A DNA stretch of 6,919 bases from positions 1 through 6,919 of the forward strand of contig CALPVM020000128.1 in the NCBI GenBank assembly GCA_943327015.2, written 5' to 3'. The notes below the pieces were generated by a model. It saw only the letters and a list, made by a program, of their open reading frames with translations, had not been told where the DNA came from and searched no databases. Of the stretch, positions 1 through 6,226 are shown one piece after another (within the stretch, counting starts at the first letter, position 1; every line of letters begins with the position of its first letter). This DNA comes from Akkermansia muciniphila. Lineage in GTDB: Bacteria > Pseudomonadota > Gammaproteobacteria > Burkholderiales > Burkholderiaceae_C. Position numbers and translations under genes: made by a program.

Positions 1-1
1 A

Positions 2-748
2 TGCACGCCCTACCTTTCTGTAGAACCTAAAACCAAAGGGCAGATGACCACGGAGCGCGAAGCGCGCGCCTCCATGGAACTCAGCTTGCGCTGGGCCAAG
101 CGTTGCCAAACCGAGTTTGAACGTCTTAACAACCCCAACGCCCTGTTTGGTATTGTGCAGGGCGGCATGTTTGAATATTTGCGTGACGAATCTCTAGCTG
201 GGCTGGAAGCGTTGGACTTTCCGGGCATTGCCGTAGGCGGCCTGTCGGTGGGCGAACCCAAAGAAGACATGATGCGCATCCTCAAGCACATCGGCCCGCG
301 TCTGCCGCAGCATAAGCCGCACTACCTGATGGGTGTGGGCACACCTGAAGATTTGATTGCCGGCGTGCAAAACGGCATTGATATGTTTGATTGTGTCATG
401 CCCACCCGCAACGCACGTAACGGCACGCTGTTCAGCCGCTTTGGCGACCTCAAAATTCGCAACGCACGCCACAAGAGCGACGAGCGCCCGATTGATGAAA
501 CCTGCACCTGCTATGCTTGTGCCGGCACTTCTGGCGTGTCATGGGCAGAGGGTGGGCGCGAAGGTTTTTCAAGAGCCTACTTGCACCATTTAGACCGCTG
601 CGGCGAAATGCTAGGCCCGATGTTGGCCAGCATTCATAACCTGCATTACTACCTTAACCTGATGCAAGAAATCCGGAATGCGCTGGATGCAAACCAACTA
701 AGTACCTACGTGCAACAGTTCCACACGAACCGTGCACGAGGGGTTTAG
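2..748 (+). CDS. tgt: Queuine/preQ1 tRNA-guanine transglycosylase, 3' part (5' end outside window)
   Basis: Exchanges guanine-34 of GUN-anticodon tRNAs (Asp, Asn, His, Tyr) for the queuosine precursor preQ1, in the cytoplasm. The frame is open from base 2 and begins with the family motif CTPY, so the ATG at 44 is internal and the gene is cut by the window edge; about 248 residues remain of a usual ~375-390. Numbering from that ATG: IVQGG (37-41), substrate-pocket loop GGLSVGEP (65-72), the nucleophilic aspartate in MFDCVMPTRNARNG (D116), zinc ligands C154, C156 and C159 (CTCYAC), and the fourth ligand H198 in SIHNLHYY. All catalytic and zinc residues are present. Odd point: about 13 extra residues (GTSGVSWAEGGRE region, 161-174) sit between the third cysteine and FSRAYLHHLDRC; E. 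coli Tgt has 26 positions from C307 to H333, here 39. The end RARGV is typical of Burkholderiales. It is convergent with the chemoreceptor gene, 3 bases away. Confidence 0.97.
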   Translation, partial: CTPYLSVEPKTKGQMTTEREARASMELSLRWAKRCQTEFERLNNPNALFGIVQGGMFEYLRDESLAGLEALDFPGIAVGGLSVGEPKEDMMRILKHIGPRLPQHKPHYLMGVGTPEDLIAGVQNGIDMFDCVMPTRNARNGTLFSRFGDLKIRNARHKSDERPIDETCTCYACAGTSGVSWAEGGREGFSRAYLHHLDRCGEMLGPMLASIHNLHYYLNLMQEIRNALDANQLSTYVQQFHTNRARGV

Positions 749-751
749 TTT

Positions 752-2317
752 TTAACGCAATGACAATGGGCCGTTGTTGCCCAGTTTAAATACGGCAACT
801 GCGCTTACCAAGTCGTCGGCGCGCGACTTTAAGCCAGTGGCTGCAGCGGCCATTTCTTCTACCAACGCAGCGTTTTGCTGGGTAGCATGGTCCATTTGGG
901 TAACGGCCTCGCCTACTTGCTCTACGCCAGAGGCTTGCTCTTTGCTGGCCTCGCTAATCTCGCCCATGATATCGGTTACACGCTGAATCGAGCCTACCAC
1001 CTCTGACATAGTAGCGCCCGCCTGATCAACCAGGTTGGTTCCATGCTCTACACGCTCTACGCTAGCACCAATAAGAGACTTAATTTCTTTGGCTGCCTCA
1101 GCGGAGCGCCCTGCCAAGCTACGCACTTCAGACGCCACCACAGCAAAACCGCGACCCTGTTCACCGGCACGCGCCGCCTCAACCGCAGCATTCAAGGCCA
1201 GAATGTTGGTTTGGAACGCAATGCCGTCAATCACACTAATAATGTCGGAAATTTTGCGTGAAGACTCGTTAATACCGCGCATGGTTTCAACCACCTGCCC
1301 TACTACCTCGCCACCTTTCTTGGCCACGCCAGAAGCACTCATGGCCAGCTGGTTGGCTTGAATAGAACTATCTACGTTATTACGCACAGTAGCGCCCAGT
1401 TCTTCCATAGACGCAGCGCTTTCTTCCAATGCGCTGGCCTGTTGCTCGGTACGGGCAGACAAATCGTTATTCCCCTGTGCTATCTCAGCACTGGCCAAGG
1501 CCACGCCCTCCGCCCCCTGGCGCACCGTAAATACTACTTTGGACAAGCTGGTTTGCATTTCGGACAAGGACTGCATTAAAGCGGATATTTCATCGGACCC
1601 ATCGTTGGCTATGCGGGATGTCAGATCACCATGCGCCACCGCATCCGACACAGAAACGGCCTTGCGTAAGCGAATGGAAATACCGCGCTGCATGTAATAA
1701 CCAAAGAATATCGAAAATGCCAGACCCAGTAAGATCATAAGTACCGATACATTTCGAATAAGAAAATATCTACCTTGGGCCTCATCAAACTCTTGTTTAG
1801 CCACATCCATTTGCAGCTGCACCAAAGGTTTGAATTTTTCGCGCACTTCAGCGTAAAGTGGATTGACCTTTTCTAACCAAATCTTCTTGACGGCCTCTAG
1901 ATCGTTGGCGCGTAGAGCTTCTTGCGCGGGTTGCAGGGCATCTTGTACAAAGGCTTTACGGCTTTCCGAAAATGCTTTTGCCAATATAGCCTCTTCCGGA
2001 GTCAGGTAGGTGGCCATGTACGCGTCCCATAATGCTGTGACCTGCACAATGCCTGCATCCATCTCGGCAAGGGATTTTTGAATAACCTGCGGATCAGCAC
2101 TCACTACAGCGTTAGCAATCATGATTTGATTTCGTAGCTGCAAGTACTGGATTTCAGACAGTTGACCCAGAGGCAATGCCCGATCTGCATACACCGTTTG
2201 CAACGAATCACTGGACCTGGATAAACCCACCAAACCCATGGAGCCGATAACACACAACAATGCTGCCAATGTAACAACAAGAATGGAAAGCTTTGTAGAG
2301 ATTTTGATGTGGTTCAT
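752..2317 (-). CDS. Methyl-accepting chemotaxis protein with four-helix-bundle-type periplasmic sensor
   Basis: Inner-membrane chemoreceptor that would control CheA through CheW and so bias flagellar rotation. Order of parts in 521 residues: TM1 about 10-31; periplasmic helical domain about 32-186, of the length and character of the Tar/4HB_MCP sensor; TM2 about 187-208; HAMP about 209-262 (ends near SDEISALMQSLSEM); methyl-accepting coiled coil about 263-510. The signalling tip is intact: IDGIAFQTNILALNAAVEAA (364-383) followed by RAGEQGRGFAVVASEVRSLA. Glu/Gln pairs at TEQQ (290-293), LEES (297-300) and VEEM (486-489) are candidate methylation sites. The protein ends in NNGPLSLR and lacks the NWETF-type pentapeptide used to tether CheR. 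The ligand cannot be read from the sequence. No che genes are in the window, so it is an unlinked receptor gene. The start at 2317 has a modest AGG about 9 bases upstream and the expected N-terminal basic residues before TM1. It is last in the - strand block, 89 bases after the FIST gene. Confidence 0.96.
   Translation of the reverse strand: MNHIKISTKLSILVVTLAALLCVIGSMGLVGLSRSSDSLQTVYADRALPLGQLSEIQYLQLRNQIMIANAVVSADPQVIQKSLAEMDAGIVQVTALWDAYMATYLTPEEAILAKAFSESRKAFVQDALQPAQEALRANDLEAVKKIWLEKVNPLYAEVREKFKPLVQLQMDVAKQEFDEAQGRYFLIRNVSVLMILLGLAFSIFFGYYMQRGISIRLRKAVSVSDAVAHGDLTSRIANDGSDEISALMQSLSEMQTSLSKVVFTVRQGAEGVALASAEIAQGNNDLSARTEQQASALEESAASMEELGATVRNNVDSSIQANQLAMSASGVAKKGGEVVGQVVETMRGINESSRKISDIISVIDGIAFQTNILALNAAVEAARAGEQGRGFAVVASEVRSLAGRSAEAAKEIKSLIGASVERVEHGTNLVDQAGATMSEVVGSIQRVTDIMGEISEASKEQASGVEQVGEAVTQMDHATQQNAALVEEMAAAATGLKSRADDLVSAVAVFKLGNNGPLSLR
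767..787. terminator. Possible hairpin terminator inside the last codons of the chemoreceptor gene
   Basis: TGGGC (767-771) and GCCCA (779-783) form a 5-bp GC-rich stem with a 7-base loop. On the + strand it is followed by GTTTAAAT, only a weak T-run, so it would be a poor intrinsic terminator for tgt transcripts; on the - strand the T-run is also poor. It falls in the Gly-Asn-Asn-Gly-Pro codons of the chemoreceptor C-terminus, so the bases could also be there for coding alone. With 3 bases between the two genes, any tgt terminator must lie inside the opposing gene. Low certainty. Confidence 0.25.
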
Positions 2318-2406
2318 GCACGTCTGCCTGTTTTATTAGAGTGGTTTCATTTTACACAGCATCTCAGCTGCTGAAACAAAAAATAAAACGACCAAGCCAT
2401 AACATT
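2318..2406 (-). promoter_or_regulatory. 89-base gap upstream of the chemoreceptor gene, possible promoter
   Basis: Read on the - strand the gap is AT-rich with a T-tract near 2374-2391. A weak sigma70-like pair can be proposed: TTGTTT (2374-2379) and TAAAAT (2349-2354), 19 bases apart, or TGTAAA (2351-2356) at 17. A better-looking -10, TCTAAT (2335-2340), has no -35 and would leave a leader too short for the ribosome site. I see no sigma28 flagellar-type promoter (TAAA-N15-GCCGATAA). No terminator for FIST is visible, so read-through from upstream is also possible. Confidence 0.25.
2357..2373. repeat. Small inverted repeat in the chemoreceptor leader region
   Basis: CAGCA (2357-2361) and TGCTG (2369-2373) are inverted arms around a 7-base loop. 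An overlapping palindrome, TCAGC-T-GCTGA (2364-2374), could pair instead, so two mutually exclusive stems are possible. It lies between the proposed -35 and -10 elements, where an operator would sit. It is not followed by T residues on the - strand, so it is not a terminator for the FIST gene. Function unknown; it may be chance. Confidence 0.3.
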
Positions 2407-3687
2407 TCAATCGGTGAATACAGTCAACACCCCAGAATAGCCATAAAGCCTGTCGTAGGCAATTTCACCGCCCGCAAAAAAACCAATCAAGGGTACATCG
2501 CCCAAGGCGCGGCGAATGATCTGCAACTCCGCACTGGGCCCACCAAAATGGGCACCACCACGGCCGGTGCAGCTCACGTAGATAGCTCCTAAGATCCGGG
2601 CTGATGGCTGCGGAGTCATCTCCAACACCGCAGAAGCATGGGGCTGATCCGGGGGCAGCGGCAACACTTGAGGCTCAAGTTCTTCGCGAATTTCTGCACA
2701 AATACGTACCAAATCTGCCTTGGCTGCATTCGCATTGCGCTGGCAAAACGCCAGTTGGGCACCCTTTTCCACAAACTCGGCCACTGCAATACCACGCCGA
2801 CCGGGGTCCAGGCCCACAATGTGCCGCACCAATACATCATTACCAAAATTACCGGTTTGTCGCACAGCTGCGCTTGCTATCACTTCATCGCCTTCATCGG
2901 CCTCTGGAGGATGCACCAAGCCCACCAAGGTAGAACGCACGGTCTGCAGGGCCTCTTGGGGGCGCTCCAAGCTCAAACCTAAATCGTGCAACATGACATC
3001 CAACGCTGGCTCGCCGTCAAGTGACACCACCACATTGTTATCGGCTTCGGTGATCATGCGCGAAGCCGATACCGGCTTACAACCTTGCGTTAAGCGCGAC
3101 ACCATGGCAACCTCAGAGCCAAAAGCTACGCCACTCAGTCCACCACTAAACACTCCCCCGGCCGCACCGTGCCCGCGGATATTGCCATCGCCCGACACCG
3201 CAAACTGCAAGCCCTGCTGGCGACTGGATGAAACACCCCCAAATAAGTACTGGCTGTCGGTGCGCTCTGCCATTTCCTGCACCAGATCGGCCAACTCGGG
3301 CGTTGCACCATCGGCATGCACCAGAGCCGTGTGAACCTCAAACCCCATACTCAAAGGTGCCACCCCTGAAAAAACACGGTACTGGTCAGGCGGGATATCC
3401 AGCAACATCAGGGCTATGGCTGGCTCGTCAAAATACTCGACATTATTTGCCGCAATACCCATTGCCACCGTGCCCGACCAATCGGTTACAAACGAAAACT
3501 CTGCTCCAAAATAGTCAAGAATGTCTTTTGCATCCTGGGCATAGTGGTCTGTGATGTACAGCAGTCCTAAAGTAGGGTTTGCGGCATAGTTACTTAGTGC
3601 CATTTGCGAACGCAACTGTGCCAGCACCAGCAAAGCTGCCATTTGCCACTGGGGGTGGGTGGCATGGGCATACGGAAAGAGTTTCAT
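2407..3687 (-). CDS. Stand-alone FIST-domain sensory protein (FIST_N plus FIST_C)
   Basis: A predicted cytoplasmic small-ligand-binding protein: no signal peptide and no membrane segment in 426 residues. FIST_N spans roughly 35-235 and includes LLYITDHY (42-49), the glycine-rich LFGGVSSS (148-155) and GVFSGGLSGVAFGS (178-191). FIST_C spans roughly 240-425 with IYVSCTGRGGAHFGGPSAE (369-387) and the diagnostic ending PLIGFFAGGEIAYDRLYGYS (399-418), which closely follows the FIST_C pattern also found in eukaryotic FBXO22. The FIST family was described as a sensory domain fused to, or placed beside, histidine kinases, GGDEF proteins and chemoreceptors. This copy has no output domain, so it would have to act through a partner; PhaM (24 bases upstream) and the chemoreceptor (downstream) are the neighbours. 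Some FIST proteins (NosP) bind haem and sense nitric oxide, but I cannot identify a haem ligand here. The ATG at 3687 has a GGGTGG ribosome site 4 bases upstream of it. Confidence 0.9.
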   Translation of the reverse strand: MKLFPYAHATHPQWQMAALLVLAQLRSQMALSNYAANPTLGLLYITDHYAQDAKDILDYFGAEFSFVTDWSGTVAMGIAANNVEYFDEPAIALMLLDIPPDQYRVFSGVAPLSMGFEVHTALVHADGATPELADLVQEMAERTDSQYLFGGVSSSRQQGLQFAVSGDGNIRGHGAAGGVFSGGLSGVAFGSEVAMVSRLTQGCKPVSASRMITEADNNVVVSLDGEPALDVMLHDLGLSLERPQEALQTVRSTLVGLVHPPEADEGDEVIASAAVRQTGNFGNDVLVRHIVGLDPGRRGIAVAEFVEKGAQLAFCQRNANAAKADLVRICAEIREELEPQVLPLPPDQPHASAVLEMTPQPSARILGAIYVSCTGRGGAHFGGPSAELQIIRRALGDVPLIGFFAGGEIAYDRLYGYSGVLTVFTD

Positions 3688-3711
3688 ACTGCCACCCGGT
3701 TATTGATTAAT

Positions 3712-4407
3712 TTAGCGTGTGCCGCCCGATGTTTTTTTGGCTGCAGCCTTTTTGCTGGGTGCCGGCTTATCGGCAACCACTTTAGGTGTTACGCCGGTAG
3801 CCGTTTTAATGGCCTCCTTGGCAAGGCCATTGGCTATGTTTTTGGTAGCATCAACCGCTGTTTTAGCCGATGCCTCGCGCATGGCACCCGATGCAATTTG
3901 CTGAAATTGCTGCGTCAGCGAACCCCACAGTTGCAACGGATCTATCAAGCCCGCAACAGTGGCATTTTTAACATTCTCTTTGGCCTTGGCCTTTGTTTTA
4001 GCCTTGCTGGTGCCGCTCACCTCGGTAATGGTTTTTGCCGTTGTAGCGGCCTTGTCGGTTACGCGCTGCACACCGGTATACATCGAGTCTGCGGCTTTAA
4101 GCTTTAGCGCGTTGGCTACGTCGCCAATGTTAAAGTTCATGCCTTTAAGCGTTGCCAGTGTCATTTTCTGCACTTCCAGCGCCTGAATGGTGGCACCCAG
4201 CGCACGCGAATTTTGCTCCAGCCAAAAGTGTACACTTTTGAGTTCTTCAATCCGTTTTTCCAACTCTTCCACGTTGAGCGTAGGTGCAACCCAATTACCC
4301 AGATTGGGCATTTGCGGAATACTACTGGTCGCATTTTTTGCGAGACCTTGTAAAAAGTCATAGCCTGGCACGTATTTTCCGAAACCAGATGTATCTGAAT
4401 CGCTCAT
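3712..4407 (-). CDS. phaM: PhaM-family polyhydroxyalkanoate granule regulatory protein
   Basis: In Ralstonia eutropha PhaM binds and activates PHA synthase PhaC and also binds DNA, tying PHA granules to the nucleoid and to daughter-cell partition. The 231-residue product (from ATG 4407; subtract 2 from numbers counted from GTG 4413) has the family's well-conserved N-terminal half: SGFGKYVPGYDFLQGLAK, IPQMPNLGNWVAPTLNVEEL, EKRIEELKSVHFWLEQNSR and TIQALEVQKMTLATLKGMN. A helical middle follows. There are two lysine/alanine-rich patches, TSKAKTKAKAKENVK (about 133-147) and KPAPSKKAAAKKTSGGTR at the C-terminus, the latter like the PAKKA DNA-binding tail of PhaM. Start choice: GGAG (4413-4416) lies 5 bases before ATG 4407, good spacing, while the in-frame GTG at 4413 overlaps that site. 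It follows the kinase after 72 bases and precedes the FIST gene by 24 bases, so PhaM and FIST are probably co-transcribed. No phaC, phaA or phaB is in the window. Confidence 0.88.
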   Translation of the reverse strand: MSDSDTSGFGKYVPGYDFLQGLAKNATSSIPQMPNLGNWVAPTLNVEELEKRIEELKSVHFWLEQNSRALGATIQALEVQKMTLATLKGMNFNIGDVANALKLKAADSMYTGVQRVTDKAATTAKTITEVSGTSKAKTKAKAKENVKNATVAGLIDPLQLWGSLTQQFQQIASGAMREASAKTAVDATKNIANGLAKEAIKTATGVTPKVVADKPAPSKKAAAKKTSGGTR

Positions 4408-4410
4408 ATT

Positions 4411-4416
4411 CACTCC
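4411..4416 (-). promoter_or_regulatory. Ribosome binding site that decides the phaM start
   Basis: On the - strand GGAGTG precedes AATATG. GGAG stands 5 bases from ATG 4407, which is optimal, whereas it overlaps the alternative GTG start at 4413. The ATG start also gives the N-terminus MSDSDTSGFG. Confidence 0.7.
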
Positions 4417-4436
4417 AAAGCACTTGATATGTGCCT

Positions 4437-4442
4437 ACTATA
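4437..4442 (-). promoter_or_regulatory. Possible -10 element for the phaM-FIST pair
   Basis: TATAGT lies in the 72-base gap (4408-4479) between the kinase stop and phaM, 29 bases before the ATG. The nearest -35-like hexamer, TTGCCA (4456-4461), is only 13 bases away, too close for standard sigma70 spacing, so the match is incomplete. No terminator hairpin is visible after the kinase, so transcription may also continue from upstream. Confidence 0.25.
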
Positions 4443-4479
4443 CAACCTTAATGAATGGCAAGGGTATTAGCAACACATT

Positions 4480-6219
4480 CTATATTTGCGATGGTGCAGG
4501 AATCCTCCTAGCATCCAACGGCAAATACACTGTGAAACTGGTTCCAACCCCGACCTCTGTCCAGAACTCAATTCGCCCGTTATGTTTTTCAACGACCCGA
4601 CGTGCAATATCCAATCCCAGACCACTACCCTCTCCTGAAGTTTTGGTGGTAAAAAAAGCATCAAAAATCTTATCTCGAATTTCCACAGGTATTCCACTAC
4701 CAGTGTCTGATACTGTCACCACAGCATACTGTTCATGGGTACGCAATGCAATTGTTAAGGTTCCTTGGTATTTCATGGCTTGCATGGCGTTGAGAATTAA
4801 ATTAGTCCAAACTTGATTCATTTCGTCTGGATAACAATACACCATGGGCTGTTCTTCGTACTGTCGCACTAAGGTCAGGTCATTTTTGAAATGATTCTGG
4901 TAAATAGTCAATATTGTTTCGATACCTTCTTTCAATTGCACGTCCATACGCACACCCACCTGCTCTGAGCGAGAATATGACTTGAGAGCAAATACCACTT
5001 TGGAAACGCGCTCCACTGCTGAGTTAATGTTGTCTGCACTGTGTGCGACAGTAGCTATGCCATTTGCAGCATCCAAAATAGCATGAGATTGTGAATGTTG
5101 CACCAAGGGCAAAAATTGCTGCACATTGCAATGCGCTCGCAATTGCACAAGCACTCGCGCCTTGTAAGCAGCACCTTCAACCCCTGCCTGCTCCAACTCA
5201 CGCATCACAGAGCGGGTTATAGCTCGCTCTTCACGGAGACTAATTTCCTGATCTGACTGATGTAAATGCCCCAATAACCGAACAAATAACTGCTGCATAG
5301 CAGCATCCATAGATTGCAAAACTTCGGGCAACTGTGCAATGAGATACTGCACACTATCAGCAATGGTTTGGCCACTGGATTTAACCGCTCCTATGGGGGT
5401 GTTTATTTCGTGTGCAATATTTGTTACCAACTGGCCTAATGTTGCCATTTTCTCTGCCAGCACCAACTGGGATTGGGCGGCGCGCAAATCGGACATTGCA
5501 TTCTCCAAAGCGCGATTGGAGTTTTGCAAATCGTTAGTGCGCTCCAGCACACGGTTTTCCAATTCCAACTCAATCTGCTCTTGTTCTGCCGTCTGGCGCA
5601 TATGGCGCCAAGCCAATCCCGCAGCAGCTAAAAGCAGAAATACCAACTGTGCCACTGTTAACCCCACGATCAACTCGCTTTGAACCAACATAGTGTCAAA
5701 CTGTTGCTCCATCAACTTTTGCACCTGCGAATTAGCCGCCATGCTGAGCGTCCGAACATCCACCTGCAACCGGGTGTAAGACCCGAGCAAAACAGCCAAA
5801 TCTTCCTTTTTCAAAGGTTGCTTCTGCAGAACCGTTTCGGTTCGCTTGATTAATGCTTTGACCTTGGGGAATGTGGAGAGATACTCATCCCGCCGCGAGA
5901 ACATGGCCAAACTCGGGTTATCCTCCAGTAGCAGCATTCTGCTTTGCAGCAAGTCAAACCTTAATGAAATATCATCAAAATCGGGTGACTTATTGCTAGC
6001 AGTAGCCGCGTCCAAGGTTTGACGAAAAGTAGAAAACTCCCGGTCGAACTGAAAAACCAGCGAAACGATAGAATCTTTCTGAAGCCCTTTATTCTGAAGA
6101 ATATCCAGCTTTTGCATCCATTCAAATACCAACAACACCGCCATTGCAAGCGCCAAAACCGACGTACCCGCAGCAAGCCACAATAGATACCGTCTACTTA
6201 CAGCGCGGGTATTTTGCAT
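4480..6219 (-). CDS. Membrane sensor histidine kinase with periplasmic helical domain and insert in the dimerisation domain
   Basis: A transmembrane kinase that autophosphorylates on histidine and passes phosphate to an unidentified response regulator. Parts of the 579 residues: TM1 about 11-33; periplasmic, mostly helical domain about 35-181; TM2 about 182-204; a coiled-coil linker about 206-258 (ELELENRVLERTNDLQNSNR); H-box GQLVTNIAHEINTPIG with H270; N-box DEMNQVWTNLILNAMQAM (465-482); G1 DTGSGIP (505-511); F-box IFDAFFTTK (518-526); G2 GEGSGLGLDIARRV (529-542). All catalytic boxes are intact. No HAMP, PAS or receiver domain is evident. About 205 residues separate H270 from the N-box, some 90 more than in a standard HisKA-HATPase_c core; the extra helical stretch (about 290-395) has the SLREERAITR motif (327-336) that I associate with a known subgroup with helical inserts here. 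It begins 7 bases after the secreted SUOX-fold gene, so the two are translationally close, and the partner is a plausible periplasmic signal input. Confidence 0.94.
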   Translation of the reverse strand: MQNTRAVSRRYLLWLAAGTSVLALAMAVLLVFEWMQKLDILQNKGLQKDSIVSLVFQFDREFSTFRQTLDAATASNKSPDFDDISLRFDLLQSRMLLLEDNPSLAMFSRRDEYLSTFPKVKALIKRTETVLQKQPLKKEDLAVLLGSYTRLQVDVRTLSMAANSQVQKLMEQQFDTMLVQSELIVGLTVAQLVFLLLAAAGLAWRHMRQTAEQEQIELELENRVLERTNDLQNSNRALENAMSDLRAAQSQLVLAEKMATLGQLVTNIAHEINTPIGAVKSSGQTIADSVQYLIAQLPEVLQSMDAAMQQLFVRLLGHLHQSDQEISLREERAITRSVMRELEQAGVEGAAYKARVLVQLRAHCNVQQFLPLVQHSQSHAILDAANGIATVAHSADNINSAVERVSKVVFALKSYSRSEQVGVRMDVQLKEGIETILTIYQNHFKNDLTLVRQYEEQPMVYCYPDEMNQVWTNLILNAMQAMKYQGTLTIALRTHEQYAVVTVSDTGSGIPVEIRDKIFDAFFTTKTSGEGSGLGLDIARRVVEKHNGRIEFWTEVGVGTSFTVYLPLDARRIPAPSQI

Positions 6220-6226
6220 GGAGCCG

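Noticed and set aside
44..748. The ATG at 44 as the start of tgt
   Set aside because: The frame is open upstream to base 2 and encodes the conserved CTPY motif in the right place, so this ATG is internal.
2357..2391. Hairpin plus homopolymer tract as an intrinsic terminator
   Set aside because: On the - strand the T-tract comes before the hairpin, not after it; on the + strand the hairpin is followed by A residues. Neither orientation fits an intrinsic terminator.
2720..3334. 204-codon open frame on the + strand
   Set aside because: It lies wholly antisense to the FIST gene, gives a low-complexity Pro/Ala/Thr/Ser product with no recognisable motif, and is a shadow of the FIST codons.
3604..4107. 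167-codon open frame on the + strand
   Set aside because: Antisense to the FIST start and phaM; the Cys/Gly/Leu-rich product matches nothing I recognise, and phaM in the other strand is a clear family member.
4405..4413. GTG at 4413 as the phaM start
   Set aside because: It overlaps its own would-be ribosome site; the ATG 6 bases later has GGAG at proper distance.
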